Counted from the first letter of the stretch, positions 8,798-18,170 are shown. The stretch is 64,000 nucleotides of DNA from DASZBX01 sp035943635 (GCA_035943635.1 DASZBX010000137.1:40591-104590); one strand, 5' to 3'. Program-made: numbers and translations. The notes: generated from the letters alone by a model not told the origin.

Positions 8798-9442
8798 ATG
8801 TCAAGTGTGAGCCCACGCCAAGCAGACCCCGCCCTCGCCGCCAGCCTCGTCGAAGCCGCCGCCCGGCTGCTGGCGCAGGAGGGGCCGGTGGCCCTGACCA
8901 CCCGCCGGCTGGCCGCCGACGTGGGCAGCTCGACCATGGCCGTCTACACCCACTTCGGCGGGATGGACGACCTGGTCCGGGCGGTGGTGCACGAGGGCTT
9001 CGAACGGCTCAACGGCCGGATGACCGCGGTCGGCGCCACCGACGACCCGGTGGCCGACGTGGCCGCCCTGGGCCGGGCCTACCGGCAGAACGCGCTGGAC
9101 CACCGGGCCATCTACACGGTGATGTTCGGCGGCTCCAGCCTGGCCGGCTTCTCGCTGACCGACGACGACCGGCAGTACGGCCGGTTCACCCTGGAGATCC
9201 TGGTCGGCGGCGTGCTGCGGTGCATCGAGGCCGGCCGGTTCCGCCAGGGCGACGCCCAGCTGATCGCGCACCAGATGTGGATAGCGCTGCACGGCCTGGT
9301 CACCCTGGAACTCGGCGGCTACCTCACCGAGCCCTACAGCGCGGACGCCTGCTTCGAGGCGCAAGTCTGTGGCCTGATGGTCGGCGCCGGCGACAGCGTC
9401 GAGGCGGCGACGAGGTCGGTGCAGCGAGTGCAGGTGTCATAG
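8798..9442 (+). CDS. TetR/AcrR-family regulator, probable repressor of the carotenoid oxygenase gene
   Basis: The protein has 214 residues. The HTH includes ALTTRRLAADVGSSTMAVYTHFGGMDDL. The C-terminal domain has the TetR_C-type GLVTLELGGY segment. Divergent arrangement and the palindromes at 8751-8767 point to control of the carotenoid oxygenase and of itself. The ligand is unknown. It is convergent with the next CMD gene. Confidence 0.85.
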   Translation: MSSVSPRQADPALAASLVEAAARLLAQEGPVALTTRRLAADVGSSTMAVYTHFGGMDDLVRAVVHEGFERLNGRMTAVGATDDPVADVAALGRAYRQNALDHRAIYTVMFGGSSLAGFSLTDDDRQYGRFTLEILVGGVLRCIEAGRFRQGDAQLIAHQMWIALHGLVTLELGGYLTEPYSADACFEAQVCGLMVGAGDSVEAATRSVQRVQVS

Positions 9443-9531
9443 CACTGCGATGTGGCGCGGTGTGCTGCTGGGTACCGCGGTCCGCGCGTCCCGTTCCCGT
9501 TTCCCCGTTGTCCTGCTCGCATCGACGGCAG

Positions 9532-9554
9532 CCGCCGCGCCCCGAACGCGGCGG
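9532..9554. terminator. Hairpin between convergent TetR and CMD genes
   Basis: Arms CCGCCGCG and CGCGGCGG flank a 7-base loop in the 151-base convergent gap. It has no U-tract, as is usual in high-GC actinomycetes. Confidence 0.45.
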
Positions 9555-9593
9555 GCCGGAACGGGCGCGACGGCCCGTCCCGGCCCCGAGACG

Positions 9594-10172
9594 TCAGACG
9601 GCCGCGGCCTCGGCCTGCGCCGGAACCTGCGGCGCAGTGCCGATGTACCCGTGCTTCACGATGCCCTCGGCGTGCTCGTGATAGTAGTGCTGCTCGCGCG
9701 CGGGACGGGTGGCCAGGCCGTCGACGTACCGGTTGAACATGCAGAAGGCCGCGGCGATCAGGACTGTGTCATGGATCTCCTGGTCGGTGGCGCCCTCGGC
9801 GCGGGCCTTGCCGACCAGTTCCGTGGTCACCGCCAGGCCGCCGGCCGCGGTCGCGGAGGCGATTTCCAGCAGGGCCTTGAGCTTCTCGGGCAGCGGCGCG
9901 GCGGCCGGGTCGAACCGGGCCAGCTCGACCAGCTCCACGCCGCCGTCCAGCTGCGCCGCGGCGAAGGCGGCGTGGCTCGAGGAGCAGAACTCGCACCGGT
10001 TGACCGTGGACACCCGCGCGGCGATCAGCTCGCGCTCGCCCGGGGTGAGCGAGTTCTCGCCCCGGAGCAGGACCTCGGCCAGCGCGTTGAGCGGCGCCGC
10101 GGTCTCCGGCCGGTAGTGCATCAGCCCTGTGATCCCGGGCAGATCCTCGTCGTTGAGCGCGATGTGCGGCAC
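9594..10172 (-). CDS. Carboxymuconolactone decarboxylase (CMD)/AhpD-like peroxidase-related protein, copy 1
   Basis: The protein has 192 residues and a single CMD fold. The redox motif is CEFCSSSH (Cys60, Cys63, His67), preceded by the conserved proton-relay Glu47 in GERELI. This is the AhpD active-site layout, so thiol peroxidase or disulphide reductase activity is possible. The GTG at 10172 is chosen for the GGAGGT 6 bases upstream. It is divergent from the E3 gene. Two further CMD-family genes lie in the same cluster (18171-19349 and 20421-21041). Confidence 0.85.
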   Translation of the reverse strand: MPHIALNDEDLPGITGLMHYRPETAAPLNALAEVLLRGENSLTPGERELIAARVSTVNRCEFCSSSHAAFAAAQLDGGVELVELARFDPAAAPLPEKLKALLEIASATAAGGLAVTTELVGKARAEGATDQEIHDTVLIAAAFCMFNRYVDGLATRPAREQHYYHEHAEGIVKHGYIGTAPQVPAQAEAAAV

Positions 10173-10205
10173 AGCGGTACCTCCATGGGTGGACGCGTGG
10201 TGGAA

Positions 10206-10245
10206 CGTGCGGACATGCAGACGTGCAAAGGAACAGGCGTGCAGA
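10206..10245. repeat. Eight-base phased repeats (CGTGCxGA type) in the CMD1/E3 divergent promoter
   Basis: Units starting at 10206, 10214, 10222 and 10238 read cgtgcgga, catgcaga, cgtgcaaa and cgtgcaga, all in 8-base register, with one degenerate unit at 10230. They occupy the 352-base gap (10173-10524) between two divergent genes. They may be binding sites for a regulator. No other gene was recognised in that gap. Confidence 0.35.
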
Positions 10246-10524
10246 TGAGCGGGGTTCGATCGCCGGATCGGCCGCCGGGGCGGGCGAAACGCTCCGCGAG
10301 TATCACCCGGCCCGGTGGCTCCCGGCTTCTTCCGGATTGCCCGGTCGGAGCGGGCGGCCGGGCGGCGCACGCGGCCCGGAGCATCGGTGCGCCGACCCGG
10401 ATCCGGCCCGCCCCCGGACCGCGGCCCGGGTGGGCACGCTGGAAGTGGGCGCCGCCGCCGGCAGCCGCCACGATCGGGGAGACAACCGCAGGGGTGCGGA
10501 TACACCCGATGAGGGGAGAACGTG

Positions 10525-11508
10525 ATGGTCGGTTCCTGGGCTGCGCTGCGGCGCCGCATCCTGACGCCCAGCATGTCCGAGACGAAGATGTCCGTGCGCG
10601 GCTTCACCGAGAAGTCGCCCGAATCGCGGGAACTGCTGGAGACGGTCGGCCGGGCCTTCCTGACCGGCTACGGCTACGCCGCCGAGGCCCGGACCGCGGC
10701 CGAGGCCGAAGCCCGGCTGGAGCAGGTCCCGCGCCGGTTCCGCGGCTTCGCCTACGAGGGCGCCGCGATGGGCTTCGCGGTGCGCGACGGGCTGCCGCTC
10801 GGCGGCCGCCGGCACGTCGAGGACCTGCTGGGCAGCCGCGGGGACGCGCACGTGTACATGGTCAACGTCGGGGTCGGCTGGGCGATGGCCCGGCTGCCCC
10901 GGTTCCGCTGGTCCGGCGTGCAGGGCTCGGACCGGCTGCTGCGCTGGCTGGTGCTCGACGGCTACGGCTTCCACCAGGCTTACTTCAAGACCGACAAGTA
11001 CGTGCACCAGCAGTACCGCGAGCCGGCCTTCCCGTGGCCGGCCGACGGCCCGGGCTGGTACGCCGACCGGGTGATCGACCAGGGGATCGGCCGGGCGATG
11101 TGGTTCGTCGGCGGCACCGACCCGGAACTGGTCGCCACCATGCTGGACAAGTTCCCCGAGTCCCGGCGCCCGGACCTGTACAGCGGCGCCGGGCTGGCCG
11201 CCACCTACGCCGGCGGCGGGGACCAGCGGGAACTGCGCGCGTTCTGGGACCGGGCCGAGGCGTACCGCCCCGAGGTCGCCCAGGCCAGCGCGTTCGCCGC
11301 GACCGCGCGGGTGGACGCCGGGCTGGTGGTCGAGCACACCGGCCTGGCCACCCGGGTGTTCTGCGGGGTCACGCCCGAGGAGGCCGCGCTGATCTGCCAC
11401 GAGACCCAGCCGGCCGAACCCTACGACGAGTCGCTGCTGCCGGCCTACGAGGCCTGGCGGCAGAGTATCGCCGGGCACTTCGCCGCCTCGGGCTGGTGCG
11501 CGAAGTGA
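10525..11508 (+). CDS. Enediyne biosynthesis protein E3 (DUF1702 / UnbL family)
   Basis: The protein has 327 residues, standard length for the family. Recognisable conserved stretches are LETVGRAFLTGYGYA, RRFRGFAYEGAAMG, the DGYGFHQAYFKT segment and GRAMWFVGG. E3 is one of the five proteins (E3, E4, E5, PKSE, E10) that define the enediyne PKS cassette. Its chemical role is not settled. The ATG at 10525 follows GAGGGGAG; an immediately upstream GTG at 10522 is possible. The stop overlaps the P450 start (GTGA), so the two are translationally coupled. Here it sits 12.7 kb from E4, unlike compact cassettes. Confidence 0.87.
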   Translation: MVGSWAALRRRILTPSMSETKMSVRGFTEKSPESRELLETVGRAFLTGYGYAAEARTAAEAEARLEQVPRRFRGFAYEGAAMGFAVRDGLPLGGRRHVEDLLGSRGDAHVYMVNVGVGWAMARLPRFRWSGVQGSDRLLRWLVLDGYGFHQAYFKTDKYVHQQYREPAFPWPADGPGWYADRVIDQGIGRAMWFVGGTDPELVATMLDKFPESRRPDLYSGAGLAATYAGGGDQRELRAFWDRAEAYRPEVAQASAFAATARVDAGLVVEHTGLATRVFCGVTPEEAALICHETQPAEPYDESLLPAYEAWRQSIAGHFAASGWCAK

Positions 11509-12875
11509 CCGCGGCACACGCGGCGCCGCCGCGCACCGGCCGGGTACCCGGCCCGCCGCGCACCGCCACACTCAGCCTCCTGATGAAGATGGCGCGGGAC
11601 CGGCTGTCCGTGATGACCTCGGTGGCGGCCGAGTACGGCGACGCGGTCCGGCTGCCGCTCGGGCCCAAGACGCTCTACTTCTTCAACCACCCCGACCACG
11701 CCAAGCACGTGCTGGCCGACAACGCCGCCAACTACCACAAGGGGATCGGCCTCGTGCACGCCCGCCGGGTGCTCGGCGACGGCCTGCTGACCAGCGAGGG
11801 CGACGCCTGGCGCAAGCAGCGCCGGGTGATCCAGCCGGCCTTCCAGGCCAAGCGGATCGCCAAGCAGGCCCCGGCGGTGGCCGAGGAGGCGGCGAAGCTG
11901 GTCGGCCGGCTGCGCGCGCAGGAGGGCGCCGGGCCGGTGGACATGCGCGCGGCGATGACCGACCTGAGCCTGGGCGTGCTCGGCCGGACCCTGCTGGACG
12001 CCGACCTCGGCGCCTTCGGCGAGCTCGGCCACGCGTTCGAGGCGGTCCAGGACCAGGCGATGTTCGAGATGATGTCGCTCAACTCGGTGCCGTTGTGGGT
12101 CCCGCTGCCCAAGCAGCGGGCCTTCCGCCGGGCCGACGCGCAGCTGGAGCGGGTGGTGGACCGGCTGGTCGCCGAGCGTTCCGGGCGGCCGGCCGGCGAC
12201 GGCGACGACGTGCTGTCCCGGCTGATCGAGTCCACCCGGGACGAGGCCGACCCGCAGGTCGGCCGCCAGCGCCTGCGCGACGAACTGATCACCCTGCTGC
12301 TGGCCGGGCACGACACCACCGCCAGCACCCTGGGCTGGGCACTGTACCTGATCGACCGCAATCCCGAGGTGTGGGAACGGATGCACGCCGAGGCGGTCGA
12401 GGTCTTCTCCGGCGACGGATTCGGGTACGAAGACCTGCACCGGCTCACCTACACCACGATGGTGGTCGAGGAGGTGATGCGGTTGTACCCGCCGGTGTGG
12501 ATCCTGCCGCGCTCGGCGCTGGCGCCGGACCAGATCGGCGGCTACCGGGTCCCGGCCGGCGCGGACGTGCTGGTCTGCCCGTACACGCTGCACCGGCACC
12601 CGGAGTTCTGGCCGGACCCGGAGCGCTTCGACCCGGAGCGGTTCGACCCGGGCCGTTCGGCGAACCGGCCTCGGTACGCCTACATCCCGTTCGGCGCCGG
12701 ACCCCGGTTCTGCGTCGGCAACAACCTCGGCATGATGGAAGCCACCGTCGTGCTGGCCGCGCTCGCCCGCGACCTGCGGCTTTCGCTGACTCCGGGCTAC
12801 CAGGTGGTGGCCGAGCCGATGCTCACGCTGAGGGCTCGCGGAGGCCTGCCGATGACAGTACACTGCGTGACCTGA
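11505..12875 (+). CDS. Cytochrome P450 monooxygenase
   Basis: The protein has 456 residues. The oxygen-binding I-helix motif is AGHDTT, the K-helix ExxR is in VVEEVMRLYPP, and the heme-Cys loop is FGAGPRFCVGN. N-terminal and core sequence are of the CYP4/CYP102-like fatty-acid type (FQAKRIAKQAP, NYHKGIG). The GTG at 11505 overlaps the E3 stop. It probably hydroxylates or epoxidises the polyketide. P450s appear in characterised enediyne cassettes (E7), but orthology is not shown here. Electron-transfer partners are not encoded beside it. Confidence 0.92.
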   Translation: MTAAHAAPPRTGRVPGPPRTATLSLLMKMARDRLSVMTSVAAEYGDAVRLPLGPKTLYFFNHPDHAKHVLADNAANYHKGIGLVHARRVLGDGLLTSEGDAWRKQRRVIQPAFQAKRIAKQAPAVAEEAAKLVGRLRAQEGAGPVDMRAAMTDLSLGVLGRTLLDADLGAFGELGHAFEAVQDQAMFEMMSLNSVPLWVPLPKQRAFRRADAQLERVVDRLVAERSGRPAGDGDDVLSRLIESTRDEADPQVGRQRLRDELITLLLAGHDTTASTLGWALYLIDRNPEVWERMHAEAVEVFSGDGFGYEDLHRLTYTTMVVEEVMRLYPPVWILPRSALAPDQIGGYRVPAGADVLVCPYTLHRHPEFWPDPERFDPERFDPGRSANRPRYAYIPFGAGPRFCVGNNLGMMEATVVLAALARDLRLSLTPGYQVVAEPMLTLRARGGLPMTVHCVT

Positions 12876-13010
12876 GGGGTGTATTCCATCCCTGAGAAAG
12901 TGATCCAGCGGGCCCCTGGGCCGGCGTGTACCCTGCGCCCGGCTCAGGGTCTTGCTGTGTGCCCTTCGTTGTGACAGCCGATTTTCCCGCCGACAAACGT
13001 GAGGATCCTC

Positions 13011-14684
13011 ATGTCCGTAGAACCGCCCGCAAACCTGCCGCCGGCCGCGCCGGCCGGCCGGTCCGCCGCCCGCCGCGACCGGGCCGGATCCGGGTTCGAA
13101 CACCCGCTCTGGTTCTGGCTCGGCGCCGCGGCCTGCGTCGCCGGAGTCCTGCTGCACCTGCCGATGTACTACGACGCCCGCAGCATGCACTACGTCATGG
13201 CCGGGATGCAGCCGGACGCCACGATGATCACCGGCATGGTCCTGATCGGCCTCGGGCTGCTGGCCGTGCTCTACGGGCTGGTCCCGTTCGGCTCCGCGGA
13301 GATCTCCCGGTCCGCCGCCCGGATCCGGGTCCGCGCCCTGGACGAGACCCCGATCAACCGGCGGCACGTCGGTCTGCTGATCGTGATGGCGCTGGCCGTC
13401 ACCATCGACGTGATGAAGCCGACCACGCTCAGCTTCGTCGCCCCGGGCGTCGCGCACGAGTACGGCCTGAAGTCCCCGGCCAACCCGCTGGGCCACACCT
13501 CGGTCGCCTGGCTGCCCCTGGTCGGCATCTCCGGCACCGTGATCGGCTCGCTGATCTGGGGCTCGCTCGGCGACCGGATCGGCCGGCGGGCCTCGATCCT
13601 GTTCGCCGGGATGCTGTTCGTCACCACCTCGATCTGCGGGGCGATGCCGGGCTTCTCCTGGAACCTGCTGATGTGCCTGTTCATGGGGATCGGCGCGGGC
13701 GGCATGCTGCCGATCACCTTCACCCTGATGGCCGAGTCGATCCCGGCCCGGCACCGCGGCTGGCTGATGGTGCTGATCGGCGGGGACATCGCCGGCGCGT
13801 ACGCCATCACCAGCTGGCTGGCCGCCGACCTGACCCCGACCTACAGCTGGCGGATCCTGTGGCTGCTCGGCCTGCCCACCGGCATCCTGTTCATCGCGCT
13901 CAACCACTGGATCCCCGAGTCCCCGCGCTACCTGCTGGCCCGCGGCCGGGCCGCGGAGGCCGACGCCGTGATGGCCCGGTACGGCGCCCGGGCCGAGCAG
14001 ATCCCGGAAGCCGAGCTCGAACCGGCCGGCGCGGGCGCCCGCGGCAGCTACGCGCACCTGTTCGGCCGCCCGCTGATCGCCCCGACCCTGGTGATCGGCG
14101 TCCTGGGCCTGGGTCTGGGCCTGGTGACCTACGGCTTCCAGCAGTGGGTGCCGACCAATCTGCAGCACCTGGGCTACTCGGCCGTGAACTCGGACTACGT
14201 GGTGCGCGACGCCGCGCTGCTCGGCCTGCCGCTGACCGTGCTGGTGGCCTGGATGTACGGGGTCTGGGGCAGCCGCAAGACGATTGTCACGCTCTGCGCC
14301 CTGACCGCGCTGGCCCTGCTCGGCTTCGTGGTGGCCGGCAACAACCTGGCGCACGAGCGCACCCTGCTCTCGCTGCTCCTGGTGGTGCCGCTGTCCGGGG
14401 TCAGCTCGATCGTGGCCGTGGTCGCCGGATACGCGGCCGAGGTCTACCCGACCCGGATCCGGTCCCGCGGCACCGGACTGGCGGCCGGGATGACCAAGGT
14501 CGGCGGCGTGCTGATCCTCGCGGTCGTGGTGGCCGCCGCCCACGTCCCGTCGATCGCGGCGACCGCGGCGATCAGCGCCGTGCCGCTGTTCCTGGCCGCC
14601 CTGCTCTTCCTCTGGGTCGGCCCGGAGACCAGGCAGCGGCGGCTGGAGGAGATCAGCGGCGAACTGGCGACGGTCTCCGGGTAA
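13011..14684 (+). CDS. MFS transporter of the sugar/aromatic-acid type, probable exporter
   Basis: The protein has 557 residues. A cytoplasmic N-terminus of about 35 residues precedes hydrophobic segments. The two central repeats carry the GSLGDRIGRRASI motif and PESPRYLLARGR, both typical of the sugar-porter/SP subgroup. The ATG at 13011 follows GAGGA. It lies 135 bases after the P450 and before a strong terminator, so it may be the last gene of the E3 unit. A role in secreting the product or in self-resistance is inferred from position only. Confidence 0.85.
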   Translation: MSVEPPANLPPAAPAGRSAARRDRAGSGFEHPLWFWLGAAACVAGVLLHLPMYYDARSMHYVMAGMQPDATMITGMVLIGLGLLAVLYGLVPFGSAEISRSAARIRVRALDETPINRRHVGLLIVMALAVTIDVMKPTTLSFVAPGVAHEYGLKSPANPLGHTSVAWLPLVGISGTVIGSLIWGSLGDRIGRRASILFAGMLFVTTSICGAMPGFSWNLLMCLFMGIGAGGMLPITFTLMAESIPARHRGWLMVLIGGDIAGAYAITSWLAADLTPTYSWRILWLLGLPTGILFIALNHWIPESPRYLLARGRAAEADAVMARYGARAEQIPEAELEPAGAGARGSYAHLFGRPLIAPTLVIGVLGLGLGLVTYGFQQWVPTNLQHLGYSAVNSDYVVRDAALLGLPLTVLVAWMYGVWGSRKTIVTLCALTALALLGFVVAGNNLAHERTLLSLLLVVPLSGVSSIVAVVAGYAAEVYPTRIRSRGTGLAAGMTKVGGVLILAVVVAAAHVPSIAATAAISAVPLFLAALLFLWVGPETRQRRLEEISGELATVSG

Positions 14685-14715
14685 CCGGCGCGGCCGTCAC
14701 CGCACTCGCCCTCGC

Positions 14716-14761
14716 CGCAACCGGGCCGCAGGGGTCGACCACGCCCTGCGGCCCGGTTGCG
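14716..14761 (+). terminator. Strong hairpin terminator after the MFS gene
   Basis: A perfect 18-bp stem (first arm CGCAACCGGGCCGCAGGG) with a 10-base loop lies 31 bases after the MFS stop. It closes the E3-P450-MFS unit. Confidence 0.75.
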
Positions 14762-14877
14762 CCGTGCCCGCCGCCGGACCGCCGCAGCCGGTTCGGCACG
14801 GTCGGAGAAGGTTGCCGCCGCGCGCCGCCGCATGCTCGATGGCGACGGCACGTCCGCGCCGGCGAGGGGATGGGAAG

Positions 14878-15969
14878 ATGCTGATATGCGTGACCGGTGG
14901 CACCGGTTTCGTCGGGTCGCACTCGGTGGCGGCCGTGCTGCGCGCGGGATTCCGGGTCCGGCTGGTGGTGCGCGACCCGGCCCGGGTCGCCCCGGCGCTC
15001 GCCCCGCTCGGGATCGACCCGGGGGCGGTGGACGTCGCCGTCGCGGACGTCACCGACCGGACCGCCGTGGCCGCGGCCCTGCGCGGGGCCGACGCGGTGC
15101 TGCACGCCGCCTCGGTCTACTCCTTCGACAGCCGGCGGCGCTCGGACCTGCGCCGGATCAACGAACTCGGCACCGAGGTCGTGCTGGACGCGGCCCGGCG
15201 GGTCGGCGCGGACCCGGTCGTCTACGTCTCCAGCGTCGCCGCGCTGATGCCGGCCAAGGGCCGGGAACTGCGCGCCGACCTGCCGGTCGGCCGACCGCGC
15301 GCGGCCTACCCGGCCAGCAAGGCGGCCGCCGAGGCGGTGGCCCGCCGGCACCAGGGCCAGGGCGCGCCGGTCGTGATCACCTACCCGCCCGCGCTGCTCG
15401 GCCCGCACGACCCGCACCTGGGCGACCAGACCGCCCGGCTGCGCGACACCCTTCGAGGGCTGATGCCGCTGTGGCCGACCGGCGGCTTCCCGCTCGGGGA
15501 CGTGCGCGACACCGCCGCCCTGCACGCCGCACTGTTCCAGCCCGGCCCGCCCGCGCCGGACCCGGCCCCGGTCGGCGGACGGGCCCGGTACTTCGGCCCG
15601 AACCACTACCTGAGCACCCGCGACTATCTGCGGGTGCTGCGTTCGGCGACCGGCCGCCGGCTGCCGACCGGGTATCTGCCGGCCCGGGCGATGTACCCGT
15701 TCGGCCTGCTCGCCGACTGCGTCCAGCACGTGTGGCCCTGGCACATCCCGGCCGAATTCGGGGCCGTATACACCTGCGCCTGCGCGGCCCGGGTGGCCGA
15801 GGGCGGCACGTTCGGTATCAGTGCACGACCGGCCCAGGACACCATGGCCGACACGGTCGGCTGGCTGTACCGGGAAGGACGGATCACCGCCCGGCAGGCC
15901 GGATCCCCCGGCCGCGGACCGGAGCCGGAGTGGCAGTGGGCTGAGGTGCCGGGCCGGACCCGGCCCTGA
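14878..15969 (+). CDS. NAD(P)-dependent epimerase/dehydratase, extended SDR
   Basis: The protein has 363 residues. The nucleotide motif is VTGGTGFVGSHSV at the N-terminus. The catalytic Ser-Tyr-Lys set appears in VVYVSSVAALM and AAYPASKAAAE. The start is the ATG at 14878, with GAGGGGATGGGA upstream. It probably reduces or oxidises a carbonyl in a small molecule or polyketide intermediate. It forms a two-gene unit with the MDMPI-family gene 27 bases downstream. Confidence 0.85.
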   Translation: MLICVTGGTGFVGSHSVAAVLRAGFRVRLVVRDPARVAPALAPLGIDPGAVDVAVADVTDRTAVAAALRGADAVLHAASVYSFDSRRRSDLRRINELGTEVVLDAARRVGADPVVYVSSVAALMPAKGRELRADLPVGRPRAAYPASKAAAEAVARRHQGQGAPVVITYPPALLGPHDPHLGDQTARLRDTLRGLMPLWPTGGFPLGDVRDTAALHAALFQPGPPAPDPAPVGGRARYFGPNHYLSTRDYLRVLRSATGRRLPTGYLPARAMYPFGLLADCVQHVWPWHIPAEFGAVYTCACAARVAEGGTFGISARPAQDTMADTVGWLYREGRITARQAGSPGRGPEPEWQWAEVPGRTRP

Positions 15970-15996
15970 CCGTCGAGACTACAGGAGTGAGCCGAA

Positions 15997-16770
15997 GTGG
16001 GCAGCATCGAACAGATCGACCAGACCACGGCCGCGACGTCGACCGGCACGCCGGCGGACACACCGGCCGAACCGGCGGCGCCGACCTGGGACCGGGCGCC
16101 GTACAGCGTCGCCTACCGCGCTTCCCGGGAACGGGTGACCCGCCTGCTGCAGGACCGCCCCGACGTCGGCGACCACCCGATCCCGGCCTGCCCGGACTGG
16201 ACCGTGCGCGACATCCTGGCCCACGTGGTCGAGATCTGCCGGAAGGTGGACAGCCGGACCGCGCAGGTCGCCCCGGGCGAGCCGCTGCCGCCCACCGAGG
16301 CCCCGATGGCCGAGCTGCTCGCCCTGTGGGCCCGGACCAATGAGCGGGCCGAGCCGTTGATCGACGGGCTGGCCGGGCTGCGTCCGGCCATCCTGGCGAT
16401 GGACGTGTTCACCCACGAGATCGACCTGCACCAGGCCCTGGGCGCGCAGGTCGACGCCGACCATCCTTCGTACCCTGGTTCGCTCGACCTGGTGGTGGCC
16501 GGGTTCTCGATCGCGGCCGGCCGGCGCGGGCTGGCCGGGCTGCGGATCGAGACCCCCGGGGCCGAGTGGACGGTCGGCGGGGGAGCGCCGACGGCCGTGC
16601 TGCGCGGGCACCGGCACGACCTGTACCGCTCCCTGACCGGGCGCCGCACCCCCGCGCAGATCGCGCGGCTGTTCCGGGCCGGCGATCCGGCGCCGTGGCT
16701 TCCCGCCTTCACCTGGGGCCCGTTCCGGGCGCCCGCGCAGCCGGTCGAGGACCTGGCCGCGGCCGGGTGA
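15997..16770 (+). CDS. Maleylpyruvate isomerase N-terminal-like (TIGR03083/DinB-fold) protein
   Basis: The protein has 257 residues. The DinB-fold metal ligands are in CPDWTVRDILAHV (His) and DVFTHEIDLHQAL (HxxxxxH). The hallmark of the family is the CPDW-x-VRD-xxAH segment. Some members use mycothiol, so isomerisation, thiol addition or detoxification of an electrophile is possible. The GTG at 15997 has AGGAG at 9 bases. It is inside the enediyne-type cluster, where a thiol-handling enzyme could matter for resistance, but this is inference. Confidence 0.8.
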   Translation: MGSIEQIDQTTAATSTGTPADTPAEPAAPTWDRAPYSVAYRASRERVTRLLQDRPDVGDHPIPACPDWTVRDILAHVVEICRKVDSRTAQVAPGEPLPPTEAPMAELLALWARTNERAEPLIDGLAGLRPAILAMDVFTHEIDLHQALGAQVDADHPSYPGSLDLVVAGFSIAAGRRGLAGLRIETPGAEWTVGGGAPTAVLRGHRHDLYRSLTGRRTPAQIARLFRAGDPAPWLPAFTWGPFRAPAQPVEDLAAAG

Positions 16771-16822
16771 CCGCGGCCCGCCGGACCGGCCGGTGCCCCG
16801 GCCCGCCCCGGCGGGGCAGCGG

Positions 16823-16877
16823 ATCGGCCGCCGTGGTGACCGCTCCGGCCATCGGAGCGGCCACCACGGCGGCCGAT
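16823..16877. terminator. Long hairpin between convergent MDMPI-like and AraC genes
   Basis: 25-bp arms with one A-C mismatch and a 5-base loop lie between stops at 16770 and 16935. It is probably a bidirectional terminator. Confidence 0.7.
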
Positions 16878-16934
16878 GCCCTGCTGCTGCGCGCCGGGCT
16901 CGCTCGCCCCCTCCCGGCGCAGCACAGCAGCCTC

Positions 16935-17756
16935 CTAACTCACCAGTTCGAAATCGGACGGCTCGCGCCGCGGCTCGCGGAAGATCCGGCGGGTCAGTTC
17001 GGGCACCTTGCGGCTGTCGAGCTCCGGCAGAGCCAGGAGCACGGGCAGGTCCAGTGTGCAGGTCGGGTGCATGGTGATGTCGATCTTGACCGGCAGGCCG
17101 GCCCGGATCTCGACCGGATGCCCGGCGCCGACCAGCAGCGGGCGCCGGGCCCAGGGCCGCGGGTCCACGTCGCGTACCGCCACCGCGACCGCGCGGATGT
17201 ACCAGGTCCCGGTCGGCACCGCGTTGAGCAGGAAGGAGCCGGAGGACTCCAGGATGTCGCAGGACACCGGCAGGCCCTGGGCGATCGGGCCGTTGAACGC
17301 GCCGACGTAGATGCGCATCGGGGTGTCGGTCTGCGGCATGTCCAGCCGGCCGTGCACGGCGCCGAACGCGCGCCCGGCCGCGGACGGCGCGGTCATCCGG
17401 ACCGGCGGCTCCTGCTCGGGCATCGGGGTCATGCCGACGTGCGACATCCAGCGGTACCGGGTCGGGGACATGCCCACGCTGCCGGTGAATCGGCTGGTGA
17501 AAGTCCCGGGGCTGTTGTAGCCGACCCGGTAGGAGATGTCGGTGACGCTCAGTGTGCTCTCCAGCAGGATGTTCTTGGCCCGCTGCAGCCGGATCGCGGC
17601 CAGGAACCGGCCCGGCGAGGTGCCGGTGACGGTGCGGAAGACGCGGGAGAAGTAGAACCTGCTGAGGATCGCGGTGTCGGCCACCTCGGCCAGGGACAGC
17701 GGCTGGTCGTACCGGTCCCACATGGTGGCGATGGCACGTTCAATGGCCTTCTGCAT
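16935..17756 (-). CDS. AraC-family transcriptional regulator with N-terminal HTH
   Basis: The protein has 273 residues. The DNA-binding domain is at the N-terminus (about residues 10-105): LSLAEVADTAILSRFYFSR and SVTDISYRVGYNSPGTFTSRF are the two HTH units. The rest (about 165 residues) is an unfamiliar C-terminal domain rich in beta-like segments, perhaps a ligand sensor. Most AraC proteins have the order reversed. The ATG at 17756 follows GGAGGA. It is a likely pathway-specific regulator of the surrounding cluster. The gap 17757-18170 upstream has an AT-rich stretch at about 17990-18110 that likely holds its promoter; nothing else was recognised there. Confidence 0.85.
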   Translation of the reverse strand: MQKAIERAIATMWDRYDQPLSLAEVADTAILSRFYFSRVFRTVTGTSPGRFLAAIRLQRAKNILLESTLSVTDISYRVGYNSPGTFTSRFTGSVGMSPTRYRWMSHVGMTPMPEQEPPVRMTAPSAAGRAFGAVHGRLDMPQTDTPMRIYVGAFNGPIAQGLPVSCDILESSGSFLLNAVPTGTWYIRAVAVAVRDVDPRPWARRPLLVGAGHPVEIRAGLPVKIDITMHPTCTLDLPVLLALPELDSRKVPELTRRIFREPRREPSDFELVS

Positions 17757-18170
17757 GGTTCCTCCGGACTGTTCGGTGAGGGGGGAGCGTCGGCGCGTGG
17801 GACGGCAGTGCGGCGATCCTTCGTGGTACCGGCGGCGGCCGGGTGCACGGATGTCCGGGCCCGGCCGGCATCGGTGCCGCCCGGCTCCGAACCGGCGCCG
17901 CGGAACCGGTGGCCGCGCCGGGGTGGGGCCCGGCCGGGCCGCGGTGGGCGACAAGAGTCTGATGAGCGTGGGCGCTGATAGCCCGGTGGGCTTCAAGCAA
18001 AAGACAACTAAAGGGTTGATATCCACTCAAAGTCAGAGAATAGCAGAGTGCGACGTCGTCGGCCACACCCGTCCGCTGTTTTTGTCACGCGATGCAGTTG
18101 TCTGATTACCTTGGATCGCCGAGGTGCCTGTCGGGCCCGGCAGGTTCAGCGTAGATCGGCCGCACGCGGA

